Positions 1 to 8,955 of a stretch of 17,429 bases of DNA are shown in pieces. This DNA is from an uncultured Blautia sp. (lineage in GTDB: Bacteria; Bacillota; Clostridia; Lachnospirales; Lachnospiraceae). Where the stretch lies: positions 1-17,429 of the forward strand of contig URWL01000002.1 of NCBI GenBank assembly GCA_900551465.1, in the 5' to 3' direction. The notes below the pieces were generated by a model, which saw only the letters and a list, made by a program, of their open reading frames with translations, had not been told where the DNA came from and searched no databases. A program made the translations under genes and the position numbers. Each line of letters begins with the position of its first letter. Positions within the stretch are counted from its first letter, which is position 1.

Positions 1-121
1 TTATATGATAGACTCCAAAGAACACGGAGAGGTTCTTCTTCCGGCTATCCGGGAATGTATCCTTGATGTGGATATCGAAAAAAATATTATGACCATACAC
101 TTGATGAAAGGGCTGATATAA
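1..121 (+). CDS. rimM: 16S rRNA processing protein RimM, C-terminal end (partial)
   Basis: The reading frame is open from the window edge and stops at 119-121. It gives about 39 residues containing KEHGEVLLPAI and ending in MKGLI. RimM's C-terminal PRC-barrel normally carries a (K/R)EVLIPA strand and ends near a GLL/GLI turn, and both are visible. Known of the family: RimM binds ribosomal protein S19 and the 30S head and helps 16S rRNA maturation. The stop codon directly abuts the trmD start with no gap, the usual rimM-trmD arrangement, which supports translational coupling. The N-terminal domain and the start lie outside the window. Confidence 0.85.
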   Translation, partial: YMIDSKEHGEVLLPAIRECILDVDIEKNIMTIHLMKGLI

Positions 122-877
122 ATGAATTTTCATGTGCTGACACTATTTCCGGATATGATCCGGGACGGTATGAATACCAGCATCATCGGTCGTGCGATAG
201 CAGGCGGTTTTCTGGATATTGAGGCAGTTAATATCAGAGATTATGCCTTTAACAAACATCAGAAGGTGGATGACTATCCTTATGGAGGAGGAGCCGGTAT
301 GCTGATGCAGGCAGAGCCGGTATATCTGGCATATCAGTCTGTTGAAGAAAAAATCGGTTACAGACCCAGAGTCGTATTTCTGACACCTCAGGGTAAGGTT
401 TTTAATCAGGAGATGGCAAAAGATTTTGCCCGAGAAAAAGATCTTGTGTTTCTCTGCGGTCATTATGAGGGGATCGATGAACGTGTTTTGGAGGAAATCG
501 TCACAGATTATGTTTCCATTGGAGACTATGTGCTTACCGGAGGGGAGCTTCCGGCTATGGTCATGATGGATTCTATTTCCCGTATGGTGCCGGGAGTCCT
601 GACAAATCAGGAGTCCGGTGAAACGGAATCTTTTTCTGGAAACCTGCTGGAATATCCTCAGTACAGCAGACCGGAAATCTGGCATGGAAAGCAGGTGCCG
701 CCGGTGCTTCTTTCCGGACATCATGCTAATGTAGATGCATGGAGAAGAGAACAGTCTGTTTACCGTACTGCAAAATGGAGACCGGATCTTTTGAAAAAAG
801 CAGATCTGACCAATAAGGAATGGAACCAGATCCGCCAATGGAGGAAAGAATGGAAAGCATCAGAAGAGAAGGAGTAA
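122..877 (+). CDS. trmD: tRNA (guanine-N1)-methyltransferase TrmD
   Basis: The product is 251 aa, the normal length for TrmD, a cytoplasmic SpoU/TrmD (SPOUT) dimer. It uses SAM to methylate N1 of G37 beside the anticodon, which prevents +1 frameshifting. Seen in the sequence: [10 protein letters not shown] at residues 51-60, [10 protein letters not shown] at 113-122, the SAM-binding trefoil-knot segment [10 protein letters not shown] at 133-142, and Arg154 in [10 protein letters not shown]. At residue 169, where the well-studied proteobacterial enzymes have the catalytic Asp of the 'DSF' motif, this protein has Glu (TESF). The start directly follows the rimM stop, so initiation is probably coupled. 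queA follows after 4 nt. The rplS gene that commonly follows trmD is not present here. Confidence 0.97.
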   Translation: MNFHVLTLFPDMIRDGMNTSIIGRAIAGGFLDIEAVNIRDYAFNKHQKVDDYPYGGGAGMLMQAEPVYLAYQSVEEKIGYRPRVVFLTPQGKVFNQEMAKDFAREKDLVFLCGHYEGIDERVLEEIVTDYVSIGDYVLTGGELPAMVMMDSISRMVPGVLTNQESGETESFSGNLLEYPQYSRPEIWHGKQVPPVLLSGHHANVDAWRREQSVYRTAKWRPDLLKKADLTNKEWNQIRQWRKEWKASEEKE

Positions 878-881
878 AGAA

Positions 882-1913
882 ATGAAGACATCAGATTTTT
901 ATTATGACCTCCCCAAGGAGCTTATAGCACAGGACCCTCTGGAGGACAGAAGCTCTTCCAGACTTCTTCATCTTTCCATGAAAGACGGAAGTGTAGAACA
1001 CCGTCATTTCACGGACATTCTGGATTATTTAAAAGATGGAGACTGTCTGGTCATTAATGATACCAGAGTGATTCCGGCTCGTTTATACGGGCATAAGGAA
1101 GGCACAGGGGCACTTATAGAGATCCTTCTTTTAAAAAGAAAAAAGGATGATATCTGGGAATGCCTGGTAAAACCGGGAAAAAAAGCCAGACCCGGAGCAA
1201 AGATCACTTTTGGAAATGGAATCCTGACAGGAGAGATCATAGATATTGTAGAGGAAGGAAACAGACTGATCCAGTTCCATTACGAGGGGATTTTTGAAGA
1301 AATACTGGATCAGCTTGGAGAAATGCCTCTGCCTCCGTATATCACTCATAAACTACAGGATAAAAACCGTTATCAGACCGTATATGCAAAGCATGACGGA
1401 TCTGCGGCAGCCCCTACAGCCGGACTGCATTTTACAGAAGAACTTCTGAAAAAGGTGCAGGAAAAAGGTGTAAATATTGCTCATGTGACACTTCATGTAG
1501 GTCTTGGAACTTTTCGTCCGGTAAAGGTAGACGATGTGGAACAGCATCATATGCATTCCGAGTTTTATATGGTGGAAGAGGATCAGGCAGAACTGATCAA
1601 CCGGACAAAAAAACAGGGAGGGCGTGTGATAGCGGTAGGAACTACCAGCTGCCGTACTCTGGAATCGGCTTCAGATGAAGATGGTGTCATTCATGCAGGA
1701 AGCGGATGGACAGAAATCTTTATCTATCCCGGCTACCGGTTTAAAATGATCGACGGACTGATCACAAATTTCCATCTTCCGGAATCTACCCTGATGATGC
1801 TCGTTTCTGCTCTTGCAGGAAAGGAGTGGATCATGGCAGCTTATGAGGAGGCTGTACAGGAAAAATACCGTTTCTTTTCTTTTGGAGATGCGATGTTTAT
1901 CGATCCTGAATGA
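882..1913 (+). CDS. queA: S-adenosylmethionine:tRNA ribosyltransferase-isomerase QueA
   Basis: The product is 343 aa, typical of QueA. The enzyme transfers and isomerises the ribosyl group of SAM onto preQ1 at tRNA position 34, forming epoxyqueuosine in the queuosine pathway. Conserved stretches visible in order are the N-terminal [38 protein letters not shown] at about residues 174-184, [14 protein letters not shown], and [20 protein letters not shown] near the C-terminus. A GGAG ribosome-binding site at 871-874 lies inside the trmD end, 7 nt before the ATG, so the two genes are one transcription unit. No tgt or other queuosine gene lies in the window. I see no convincing intrinsic terminator after the stop. 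Confidence 0.97.
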   Translation: MKTSDFYYDLPKELIAQDPLEDRSSSRLLHLSMKDGSVEHRHFTDILDYLKDGDCLVINDTRVIPARLYGHKEGTGALIEILLLKRKKDDIWECLVKPGKKARPGAKITFGNGILTGEIIDIVEEGNRLIQFHYEGIFEEILDQLGEMPLPPYITHKLQDKNRYQTVYAKHDGSAAAPTAGLHFTEELLKKVQEKGVNIAHVTLHVGLGTFRPVKVDDVEQHHMHSEFYMVEEDQAELINRTKKQGGRVIAVGTTSCRTLESASDEDGVIHAGSGWTEIFIYPGYRFKMIDGLITNFHLPESTLMMLVSALAGKEWIMAAYEEAVQEKYRFFSFGDAMFIDPE

Positions 1914-1989
1914 TTTTTGTTTAAATGTAGTTTTTGTGCGAAATGTACAAAGCTGACGTAAAACAGGACTACCCTTTTTCTTTCTGATT

Positions 1990-2007
1990 TGTTATACTAG
2001 GTATAAT
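1990..2007 (+). promoter_or_regulatory. Probable extended -10 promoter for the glf operon
   Basis: TG-T-TATACT (1990-1998) is an extended -10 element, and a second perfect TATAAT lies at 2002-2007. No good -35 box is visible at the right distance from either. Both -10 boxes sit in the inverted repeat TTATAC-TAG-GTATAA (1992-2006), which could be an operator or coincidence. Transcription from here would start at about 2005-2014, giving a short leader before the glf start at 2033. Confidence 0.45.
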
Positions 2008-2032
2008 GATTCAGAAGAAAGAGGGTTTTTTC

Positions 2033-3154
2033 ATGAAAAAATATGATTACCTGATTGTAGGAGCAGGTCTTTTTGGCTCTGTATTTGCACATGAGGCAGT
2101 AAAAAGAGGAAAGACATGTCTTGTGATTGATAAAAGAGATCACATTGGCGGAAATATTTATACAGAGGATGTTGAAGGGATTCAGGTACACCGTTATGGA
2201 GCCCACATTTTTCACACATCCAATAAAGAAGTATGGGAGTATGTAAATCAGTTTGCAGAGTTTAATCATTTTGTAAATTCACCTATTGCTGTTTATAAGG
2301 ATGAGCTTTACAATCTGCCTTTTAATATGAATACCTTCCATCAGCTGTGGGGAGTCCGTACTCCCGCTGAGGCAAAAGCCAAAATACAGGAACAGATTGC
2401 CAGAATGCATATTACCAATCCCAAGAATCTGGAAGAACAGGCACTTGCCCTGGTAGGCCAGGATGTTTACGAGAAACTTATTGAGGGATATACCAGAAAG
2501 CAGTGGGGAAGAGAATGCAAAGATCTTCCGTCTTTTATTATCAAAAGACTTCCTCTGCGTTACACCTACGACAATAATTATTTTAAGGATCCATACCAAG
2601 GAATTCCAAAAGGCGGATATACCGGTATTATCAAGAAACTTCTGGAGGGCACGCAGGTGATCCTGAAAACAGACTTTTTTGCCAATAAGGAGGAACTCTG
2701 TTCCCAGGCAGACAAGGTGTTGTTTACCGGTATGCTGGATGAATACTATGATTACTGCTATGGTCATCTGGACTACCGGTCTCTGAGATTTGAGACAGAG
2801 GTTCTTGATATGGCAAATTATCAGGGAAATGCCGTAGTCAATTATACAGATTATGAAGTGCCTTATACAAGGATCATTGAGCATAAGCATTTTGAATTCG
2901 GCAAGCAGCCGAAAACTGTGATCACGAGAGAATATTCAGCGGAATGGACAGAAGGCGCAGAGCCGTACTATCCGGTTAATGATCCGAAAAATAACGAATT
3001 GTACGCAAAATATGAACGCCGGGCCCTGGAAGAAAAGAATGTTCTTTTTGGCGGAAGACTTGGCATGTACCGGTATATGGACATGGATAAGGTTATTGAG
3101 GAAGCTTTGAGCCTTGCAGAGACAGAGCTTGTTTACTGCAGTGAGAATGAATAA
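2033..3154 (+). CDS. glf: UDP-galactopyranose mutase
   Basis: The product is 373 aa from the chosen start. This flavoenzyme interconverts UDP-galactopyranose and UDP-galactofuranose, the donor for galactofuranose in surface glycans. Seen in the sequence: FAD-binding GAGLFG at residues 10-15, DKRDHIGGN, IEGYTRKQWG, and RLPLRYTYDNNYF with Arg176. PYTRIIEHKHFE carries Arg280, and FGGRLGMYRYMDMDKV lies at the C-terminus. The two arginines match the family's conserved substrate-phosphate-binding residues. An ATG at 2006 would add 9 residues, but it overlaps the TATAAT box. The ATG at 2033 has a GAGGG site at 2021-2025 and begins at the FAD strand, so I chose it. No glycosyltransferase is adjacent. 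The gene heads a run of housekeeping genes, and the next gene is 17 nt away. Confidence 0.95.
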   Translation: MKKYDYLIVGAGLFGSVFAHEAVKRGKTCLVIDKRDHIGGNIYTEDVEGIQVHRYGAHIFHTSNKEVWEYVNQFAEFNHFVNSPIAVYKDELYNLPFNMNTFHQLWGVRTPAEAKAKIQEQIARMHITNPKNLEEQALALVGQDVYEKLIEGYTRKQWGRECKDLPSFIIKRLPLRYTYDNNYFKDPYQGIPKGGYTGIIKKLLEGTQVILKTDFFANKEELCSQADKVLFTGMLDEYYDYCYGHLDYRSLRFETEVLDMANYQGNAVVNYTDYEVPYTRIIEHKHFEFGKQPKTVITREYSAEWTEGAEPYYPVNDPKNNELYAKYERRALEEKNVLFGGRLGMYRYMDMDKVIEEALSLAETELVYCSENE

Positions 3155-3171
3155 AGGAGAAAGAAATATAT

Positions 3172-3747
3172 ATGGATACACAGACAATTGCACAATACTA
3201 CAGAGAAGCAGATCCAAAAAAGAGAAAAGCTCTATTGGATGAGGCTGTTGCATCAGGAGAAGATCAGGAGGCAAACCAGATCCGTAAAGAGATCTGGGAA
3301 GCGCGCTACAGCCAGAACGGAAGCGAAATAGCAGACGGCTATCTGAGATTCTGGATGACCATGGAATTTAATAAAAATGCAGCCAATAAGTGGTTTGGGG
3401 TAAAAGGTGCTTATAAAGACGTTATGAAGGAACTGAATTCTGTGAAGTTCCTGGAAATTCAGGAAAAAAGCGAGCTTCATAAAGAACTGCTGTACCGGGA
3501 ATGCTGCCATCTGGTCAAGCTTTATATGGATCTGTGCAAAACAGACAGATCTTATAACTCCATGCTCTGTGGTATTATTACCATCAAAGAAGATGATGTG
3601 AAGGCAAAGCTTCAGAAAGACATTTATAAAACAGCCGTATGCCTCCCGAAAGATCTCGGCATGGAAAAAGAACTGGCTCTTGTGACCAGAGCTGCCCGTG
3701 AAATATATGAGCTTTATTTTCCTGGAGAAGGCGGTATGCCGGAATAA
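3172..3747 (+). CDS. Conserved hypothetical protein, 191 aa, function unknown
   Basis: I do not recognise a characterised family. The protein is soluble and highly charged, with no signal peptide or membrane segment. It looks largely helical: a Lys/Glu-rich N-terminal half, then WMTMEFNKNAANKWFG in the middle and repeated amphipathic stretches such as LHKELLYRECCHLVKLYMDL. Cysteines are scattered and do not form a metal-binding pattern. An AAAGGAGA site at 3153-3160 overlaps the glf stop and precedes the ATG by 11 nt, so the gene is very likely co-transcribed with glf. The M16C peptidase follows after 46 nt without a terminator. Its codon use resembles that of its neighbours. It may be a lineage-restricted Lachnospiraceae family; that is an impression, not a search result. 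Confidence 0.8.
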   Translation: MDTQTIAQYYREADPKKRKALLDEAVASGEDQEANQIRKEIWEARYSQNGSEIADGYLRFWMTMEFNKNAANKWFGVKGAYKDVMKELNSVKFLEIQEKSELHKELLYRECCHLVKLYMDLCKTDRSYNSMLCGIITIKEDDVKAKLQKDIYKTAVCLPKDLGMEKELALVTRAAREIYELYFPGEGGMPE

Positions 3748-3793
3748 ACAGACTTAAAAAAGAAATACTGAATAATAAAAACCGGAGGCAAAC

Positions 3794-6718
3794 ATGAATA
3801 AAGACAGAATTTCTGCTTATGAAATAATAAGAGAAGAAAATCTCAGCGATATCCGTTCAGCAGGATATCTTCTCCGGCACAAAAAAACAGGTGCCAGAGT
3901 TATGCTGATCGAAAATGATGACGAAAACAAAGTATTTAATATTGCGTTTCGTACTCCGCCGAAAAATAGTACGGGCGTAGCTCATATTCTGGAACACAGT
4001 GTTCTCTGCGGATCCAGGGAATTTCCGCTGAAGGATCCTTTTGTGGAACTTGTTAAGGGATCACTGAATACGTTTCTGAATGCAATGACTTATCCGGACA
4101 AGACCTGCTATCCGGTAGCCAGCTGTAATGATCAGGACTTTCAGAATCTGATGCATGTATATCTGGATGCGGTTTTTTATCCGAATATCTACAAAAAAGA
4201 AGAGATTTTTCGTCAGGAAGGCTGGAGCTACCAGCTGGAAGATACAGAAGGACCTTTAAAGTATAATGGAGTTGTATACAATGAAATGAAGGGGGCATTT
4301 TCCTCGCCGGATGAAGTTCTGGAAAGAGAGATCATGAATTCTCTGTTTCCGGATACTCCTTATGGCTGTGAATCCGGAGGAGATCCAGATCACATCCCGG
4401 AACTTTCTTACGAGGAATTCCTGCAATTCCACAAAACATATTACCATCCTTCCAACAGCTATATCTATCTTTATGGAAATATGGATATGGCAGAGAAGCT
4501 GGAATTTATTGATGAACATTATCTGTCGGCGTTTGAAAAACTGGAGGTAGATTCAGCTCTTCCTCTTCAGCCGGCTTTTACAGAAAGAAAGGAACTCCAG
4601 CTGGAATATCCTGTTTCCGAAAGTGAAAATGAAGAAGGAAATGCGTATCTTGCGTACAGTACAGTGGTAGGAGATGCCTCAGATGAGCTTACGGCCATGG
4701 CTTTTGAAGTGCTGGATTATGCTCTTTTGAGCGCACCCGGAGCTCCGCTGAAACAGGCGCTTCTGGATGCACAGATCGGCATGGATGTTTATGGTTCCTA
4801 TGATGACGGTATACTGCAGCCGTATTTTGACATTGTGGCAAAGGGAACAGATCCGGATAAAAAAGAAAAATTTGTTGAGATCATCCGTACAACTCTGGAA
4901 GATATTGTAAAGAACGGAATTGACAAAAAGGCTTTGAAGGCCGGAATTAACTATATGGAATTCCGTTACAGAGAAGCTGATTTTTCTGCATGGCCAAAGG
5001 GTCTTATGTATGGTCTGGATATTTTTGGAAGCTGGCTGTACAGCGATGAAAAAGCATTCAGCCATGTAAAGCTTATTCCGGTATTTGAAAAACTTAAGGC
5101 TCTGTCCGGAGAAAGATATTTCGAAGATCTGATCCAGAAATATCTTCTGGATAATCCTCATGGATCTGTGATCACTCTGGTACCTTCCAAGGGACTTGCA
5201 GCCCGCAGGGAAAAGGCGCTGGAAGAACAGCTGCAGGCCAAACTGGAAAAAATGACACAGGAAGAAAAAGAAACTCTGGTAGAAAAAACAAAAGCTCTTG
5301 TGGAATATCAGGAAGCAGAGGAAGAACCGGGAAGCGAAAAATGTATTCCTATGCTGAAAAGAGAAGATATCAAAAAAGAAGCGGCCGGATTTACCAATGA
5401 GGAGCTGGATGTTTCCGGAAGTCTTTTCCTTTATCATGAGGTTCCTACCAATGGAATTTCCTATCTGGATCTGATGTTTGATCTGAAGAATCTGGATCCG
5501 GAGGATGTTCCTTATCTGGGACTTCTGAAATCAGTACTTGGTTTTGTTGATACGGCTCATTTCAGTTACGGAGAGCTTTCCAATGAAATCAATGCGGAAA
5601 CAGGGGGAATTTCCTGTGGAGTTGAGGTTTTTGACCGGGCAGATTCAACAGAAGAATACAAAGCGGTGTTTTCTGTGAGAGGAAAGGTGATGTACCCCAG
5701 AATCGATGTTTTATTCAGGATGATCCGTGAAATCCTGAATACTTCAAAGCTGGATGACGGCAAACGTCTTTATGAGATCATTGCAAGGGTGAAATCAAGA
5801 GCTCAGGCAAATCTTGTAAGTGCAGGCCATTCCACAGCAGTGCTTCGCGGCGCTTCCTACAGTTCTCCTATGGCAGCTTTTCAGGATGAAATGGCTGGAG
5901 TTGGCTATTATCAGTTCATCGAGAAACTGGAGAAGGAGTTTGACAGCCGGAAAGAAGAGCTGGTAAAGAAGCTGACTGCTCTTATGACTGAAATTCTTCG
6001 GCCGGAGCTTCTCTGTGTCAGCTATACCGGAGAGAGAGAATCTCTGGATACAGTAATGAAGCAGGTAAAGGCTCTGAAGGATACCCTTCATACAGAGGCT
6101 GCAGAAGCTTCTTCAAAGCCGATGTCCTGCGAAAAGAAGAATGAAGGCTTTACCACTTCAGGACAGGTGCAGTATGTTGCCCGTACCGGTAATTTCCGTA
6201 AAAAAGGCTACGAATATACAGGCGCTCTTGATATTCTGAAAGTGGCGTTAAGCTACGACTATCTCTGGATGAACCTTCGTGTAAAGGGCGGCGCCTACGG
6301 ATGCATGAGCGGTTTTAAGAGAAGTGGTGAGAGCTATTTTGTTTCCTACAGAGATCCGCACCTGAAGCGTACGCTGGAGGTTTATGAAGGAATTCCGGAA
6401 TATGTACGCACATTCCAGGCAGATGAACGGGAAATGACAAAATATATCATTGGTACCATCAGCGGCAAGGATGTACCGAGAACACCTCAGATGCAGGGGA
6501 GTATTTCTAAAACTGCATATTTCTGTGGTATTACGGAAGAGATGATGCAGAAGGAAAGAGATCAGATCCTGAATGCAGATGTGGAGGATATTCGAAATCT
6601 GGCTCCTCTGGTGGAGGCGATCCTTTCTGATGATGCAGTCTGCGTTGTGGGAAGTGAGACAGCAATAGAGAAAGAGCGGGAGATATTTAAAGAGATCAAA
6701 TCTCTGATTTCCTGTTGA
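3794..6718 (+). CDS. M16C family zinc metallopeptidase, PreP-like (insulinase superfamily)
   Basis: The product is 974 aa, the usual size of single-chain M16C presequence-protease-type peptidases, which enclose and cut peptides in a two-half chamber. The inverted zinc motif HILEH is at residues 64-68 (His64, Glu67, His68). The distal zinc ligand is Glu164 in YNEMKGAFSSPDEVL, so the active site looks intact. The C-terminal half carries RVKGGAYG at residues 829-836 followed by YFVSYRDPHL, the Arg/Tyr region that helps hold substrate in this family. A Lys/Glu-rich linker at about residues 470-520 separates the halves. There is no signal peptide, so it is probably cytoplasmic and degrades peptides; that role is inferred. 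GGAGG at 3784-3788 precedes the ATG. era follows after 24 nt. Confidence 0.93.
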   Translation: MNKDRISAYEIIREENLSDIRSAGYLLRHKKTGARVMLIENDDENKVFNIAFRTPPKNSTGVAHILEHSVLCGSREFPLKDPFVELVKGSLNTFLNAMTYPDKTCYPVASCNDQDFQNLMHVYLDAVFYPNIYKKEEIFRQEGWSYQLEDTEGPLKYNGVVYNEMKGAFSSPDEVLEREIMNSLFPDTPYGCESGGDPDHIPELSYEEFLQFHKTYYHPSNSYIYLYGNMDMAEKLEFIDEHYLSAFEKLEVDSALPLQPAFTERKELQLEYPVSESENEEGNAYLAYSTVVGDASDELTAMAFEVLDYALLSAPGAPLKQALLDAQIGMDVYGSYDDGILQPYFDIVAKGTDPDKKEKFVEIIRTTLEDIVKNGIDKKALKAGINYMEFRYREADFSAWPKGLMYGLDIFGSWLYSDEKAFSHVKLIPVFEKLKALSGERYFEDLIQKYLLDNPHGSVITLVPSKGLAARREKALEEQLQAKLEKMTQEEKETLVEKTKALVEYQEAEEEPGSEKCIPMLKREDIKKEAAGFTNEELDVSGSLFLYHEVPTNGISYLDLMFDLKNLDPEDVPYLGLLKSVLGFVDTAHFSYGELSNEINAETGGISCGVEVFDRADSTEEYKAVFSVRGKVMYPRIDVLFRMIREILNTSKLDDGKRLYEIIARVKSRAQANLVSAGHSTAVLRGASYSSPMAAFQDEMAGVGYYQFIEKLEKEFDSRKEELVKKLTALMTEILRPELLCVSYTGERESLDTVMKQVKALKDTLHTEAAEASSKPMSCEKKNEGFTTSGQVQYVARTGNFRKKGYEYTGALDILKVALSYDYLWMNLRVKGGAYGCMSGFKRSGESYFVSYRDPHLKRTLEVYEGIPEYVRTFQADEREMTKYIIGTISGKDVPRTPQMQGSISKTAYFCGITEEMMQKERDQILNADVEDIRNLAPLVEAILSDDAVCVVGSETAIEKEREIFKEIKSLISC

Positions 6719-6742
6719 GAGATAAAAAGAAAGCAGGTAAAC

Positions 6743-7651
6743 ATGAACGATAATTTTAAATCAGGTTTTGCAGCTATCATTGGCCGTCCCAATGTGGGAA
6801 AGTCCACTCTGATGAATCATCTGATCGGACAGAAAATCGCCATTACCTCAAAAAAACCTCAGACAACCCGAAACAGGATACAGACAGTTTATACCTGTGA
6901 GGAAGGGCAGGTTGTGTTTCTGGATACGCCTGGTATCCACAAGGCAAAAAACAAGCTGGGAGAATATATGGTCCAGGTGGCGGAGCGTACTCTGAAAGAT
7001 GTGGATGTGATCCTCTGGCTGGTGGAGCCGACCACATTCATCGGTGCGGGAGAAAAGCATATTGCAGAACAGCTGAGAGGACTGAATATTCCGGTTATTC
7101 TGATCATCAACAAGGTAGATACGGTTGGTAAAGAGGAAATTGCAAAAGCAATCGATACCTATCGGAAGCTTTACGATTTTGATGAGATTATTCCGGTTTC
7201 TGCTCTCCGGGCAGTTAATACCCAGGATATTATTCCAAGTATTTTAAAATATCTTCCTTACGGTCCTATGTTCTATGATGAGGATACGGTAACCGATCAG
7301 CCTCAGAGACAGATTGCTGCAGAGATCATCCGGGAAAAAGCGCTTCATGCGCTGGATGCAGAGATTCCTCATGGGATCGCAGTGGCCATTGACAGGATGA
7401 AAGAACGCCCGGGCAAAGGCCGTCTGGTGGATATTGATGCGACCATTATCTGTGAAAGAGATTCTCATAAAGGTATCATCATAGGCAAACAGGGTGTTAT
7501 GCTGAAAAAAATCGGAAGCAATGCCCGGTTTGAACTGGAGAGAATGCTGGATGCAAAAGTGAACCTGAAACTTTGGGTAAAAGTGAAAAAAGACTGGCGG
7601 GACAGTGATTTTCTGATCAAAAACTTTGGATATGACAAAAAGGAAATCTGA
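6743..7651 (+). CDS. era: Ribosome-assembly GTPase Era
   Basis: The product is 302 aa, the normal Era length. Era binds the 3' end of 16S rRNA and acts as a 30S maturation checkpoint. Seen in the sequence: the G1 P-loop GRPNVGKS at residues 14-21, the G2 region with KPQTTRNRI, G3 DTPG at 61-64, G4 NKVD at 123-126, and the G5-like PVSAL at 152-156. A C-terminal KH domain carries the GKQG loop at 248-251. The ribosome-binding site is weak (GCAGG, with the ATG 5-9 nt downstream). recO starts 3 nt after the stop, the common era-recO pairing in Firmicutes. Confidence 0.97.
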   Translation: MNDNFKSGFAAIIGRPNVGKSTLMNHLIGQKIAITSKKPQTTRNRIQTVYTCEEGQVVFLDTPGIHKAKNKLGEYMVQVAERTLKDVDVILWLVEPTTFIGAGEKHIAEQLRGLNIPVILIINKVDTVGKEEIAKAIDTYRKLYDFDEIIPVSALRAVNTQDIIPSILKYLPYGPMFYDEDTVTDQPQRQIAAEIIREKALHALDAEIPHGIAVAIDRMKERPGKGRLVDIDATIICERDSHKGIIIGKQGVMLKKIGSNARFELERMLDAKVNLKLWVKVKKDWRDSDFLIKNFGYDKKEI

Positions 7652-7654
7652 CAG

Positions 7655-8407
7655 ATGAGTGATCTGATCACAGTTCAGGGTGTGGTGATCTCAGCGATGC
7701 CGATAGGAGAATATGATAAAAGAATCGTGCTTCTGACCAGAGAAAGAGGAAAGATTTCTGCGTTTGCCAGAGGGGCGAGAAGAGTGAACAGCCCCTTTAT
7801 GGCAGCTGCGGAACCCTTTGTTTTTGGGAATTTTACTTTGTACGAGGGAAGAACCAGCTATAATTTGAATCAGGTAAATGTAACCCACCATTTTATGGAA
7901 CTGGCGGCTATGCAGCCGGGCATTTACTATGGGTATTATTTTCTGGAGCTTGCAGATTACTTTGGAAAAGAGGGCACGGATGAAAGAGAGATGATGAATC
8001 TTCTCTATGTTACGGTAAAGGCTCTTATGAATCCTCATGTTGAGGACGCTCTGGTAAGATGCATCTTTGAACTGCGCACCATGGCGGAGCAGGGGTATTG
8101 TCCGGAGCTGGTTTCCTGTGAAAACTGTTCAAAAGATGAGCTCCCGGAAACAGAAGTATTTTTTTCTCAGGAAAACCACGGGATCCTGTGTCAGTCCTGT
8201 GCAGTGGGAGCGAGAGATGCAGTAAGGATTTCAGGTGCGGCTCTTTATGCCATGCGTTATATTGTCAGCGCGCCTATGGGAAAGCTTTATACTTTTTCAG
8301 TCAGTTCTCAGGTACTGGCAGAACTGGAATGGATCATCCATACCTATACGGAAAAAAATACAGACAGAAAATTCAAAAGTCTGGAAATATTAAAGGTCAT
8401 GAGCTGA
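7655..8407 (+). CDS. recO: DNA repair protein RecO
   Basis: The product is 250 aa, as expected. RecO mediates loading of RecA onto SSB-coated single-stranded DNA in the RecFOR pathway. Seen in the sequence: the N-terminal OB-fold region (VQGVVISAMPIGEYDKRIVL, then GKISAFARGARR) and a C-terminal zinc-type quartet Cys155-x2-Cys158 and Cys179-x2-Cys182. The quartet is preceded by the family's G(Y)CPEL segment at about 147-152. The start lies 3 nt after the era stop with only a modest upstream GGA, so translation is probably coupled to era. The short overlapping frame near its 3' end is not a gene. Confidence 0.94.
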   Translation: MSDLITVQGVVISAMPIGEYDKRIVLLTRERGKISAFARGARRVNSPFMAAAEPFVFGNFTLYEGRTSYNLNQVNVTHHFMELAAMQPGIYYGYYFLELADYFGKEGTDEREMMNLLYVTVKALMNPHVEDALVRCIFELRTMAEQGYCPELVSCENCSKDELPETEVFFSQENHGILCQSCAVGARDAVRISGAALYAMRYIVSAPMGKLYTFSVSSQVLAELEWIIHTYTEKNTDRKFKSLEILKVMS

Positions 8408-8441
8408 AAAGAAATACGGCAAAATGATACATGATAAAAAT

Positions 8442-8447
8442 GGGAGG
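8442..8447 (+). promoter_or_regulatory. Strong ribosome-binding site that fixes the start at 8457
   Basis: GGGAGG lies 9 nt before the ATG at 8457. The in-frame ATG at 8424 would put this sequence inside the coding region and has no ribosome-binding site of its own, so the shorter 160-aa protein is preferred. Confidence 0.8.
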
Positions 8448-8456
8448 TATTTACAC

Positions 8457-8939
8457 ATGAAACAGATCCATGCAAAAAAAATCACAGCAGAAAATTTTAA
8501 GGAATTCGGAAGCTTTACAGATCTTCTGAATCCGGATGGCTACAGTCTGGGGGATTTTTATCAGGACAGACTGAAAATGCACAGTTCCGGTAATATGCAG
8601 ATGGCTTTTTCTCCGCTTCTGGTACATAAACCGGAAAAGATGGTGGTTACCACTGCAGAATACCATAATTATACGCAGGAAGGCGTTCTCTGTCTGGATG
8701 ATGACGTGATCGTACATGTTGCACCGGCAGGAAAAGAAGCGGTTCCGGAGCTTACAGAGGCATTTCTTGTGCCAAAGGGAACAATGGTCCTTCTGAATAC
8801 CGGTGTATGGCATTTAAGTGCGATTCCGGTAAATAAAGAGACTGCGCATGTTCTTATTGTACTTCCGGAGAGAACATATTTGAATGACTGCGTTGTAGTT
8901 GATTATCCGGAAGAAAAATGGGTAGAGATCCTGGGATAA
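8457..8939 (+). CDS. Ureidoglycolate lyase-family (AllA-like) cupin protein
   Basis: The product is 160 aa, within the size of ureidoglycolate lyase-family proteins. The N-terminal KKITAENFKEFGSF resembles the 'T.E.F..FG' opening of AllA. In the second half, VIVHVAPAG, AFLVPKG and NTGVWHLSAIPV follow the order of AllA's cupin core (a VAP.G strand, then a GVWH motif). Known of the family: AllA releases urea from ureidoglycolate to give glyoxylate in allantoin use. No other purine or allantoin gene is nearby, so the substrate may well differ, and I give no gene symbol. The gene lies 49 nt after recO with a strong ribosome-binding site, and a terminator follows 16 nt after its stop, making it the last gene of the glf-to-here operon. 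Confidence 0.7.
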   Translation: MKQIHAKKITAENFKEFGSFTDLLNPDGYSLGDFYQDRLKMHSSGNMQMAFSPLLVHKPEKMVVTTAEYHNYTQEGVLCLDDDVIVHVAPAGKEAVPELTEAFLVPKGTMVLLNTGVWHLSAIPVNKETAHVLIVLPERTYLNDCVVVDYPEEKWVEILG

Positions 8940-8955
8940 ACAGGGCGGGATACCA

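Noticed and set aside
1930..1951. Terminator after queA
   Set aside because: The TTTGTGC/GTACAAA inverted repeat is weak, AT-rich and not followed by a T-run.
8188..8427. 79-codon + strand frame overlapping the recO end
   Set aside because: It is out of frame within recO, with low-quality composition and no ribosome-binding site; recO's zinc cysteines lie in the other frame.
8424..8456. Upstream ATG at 8424 for the cupin gene
   Set aside because: It lacks a ribosome-binding site, and the strong GGGAGG belongs to the ATG at 8457, where family similarity also begins.
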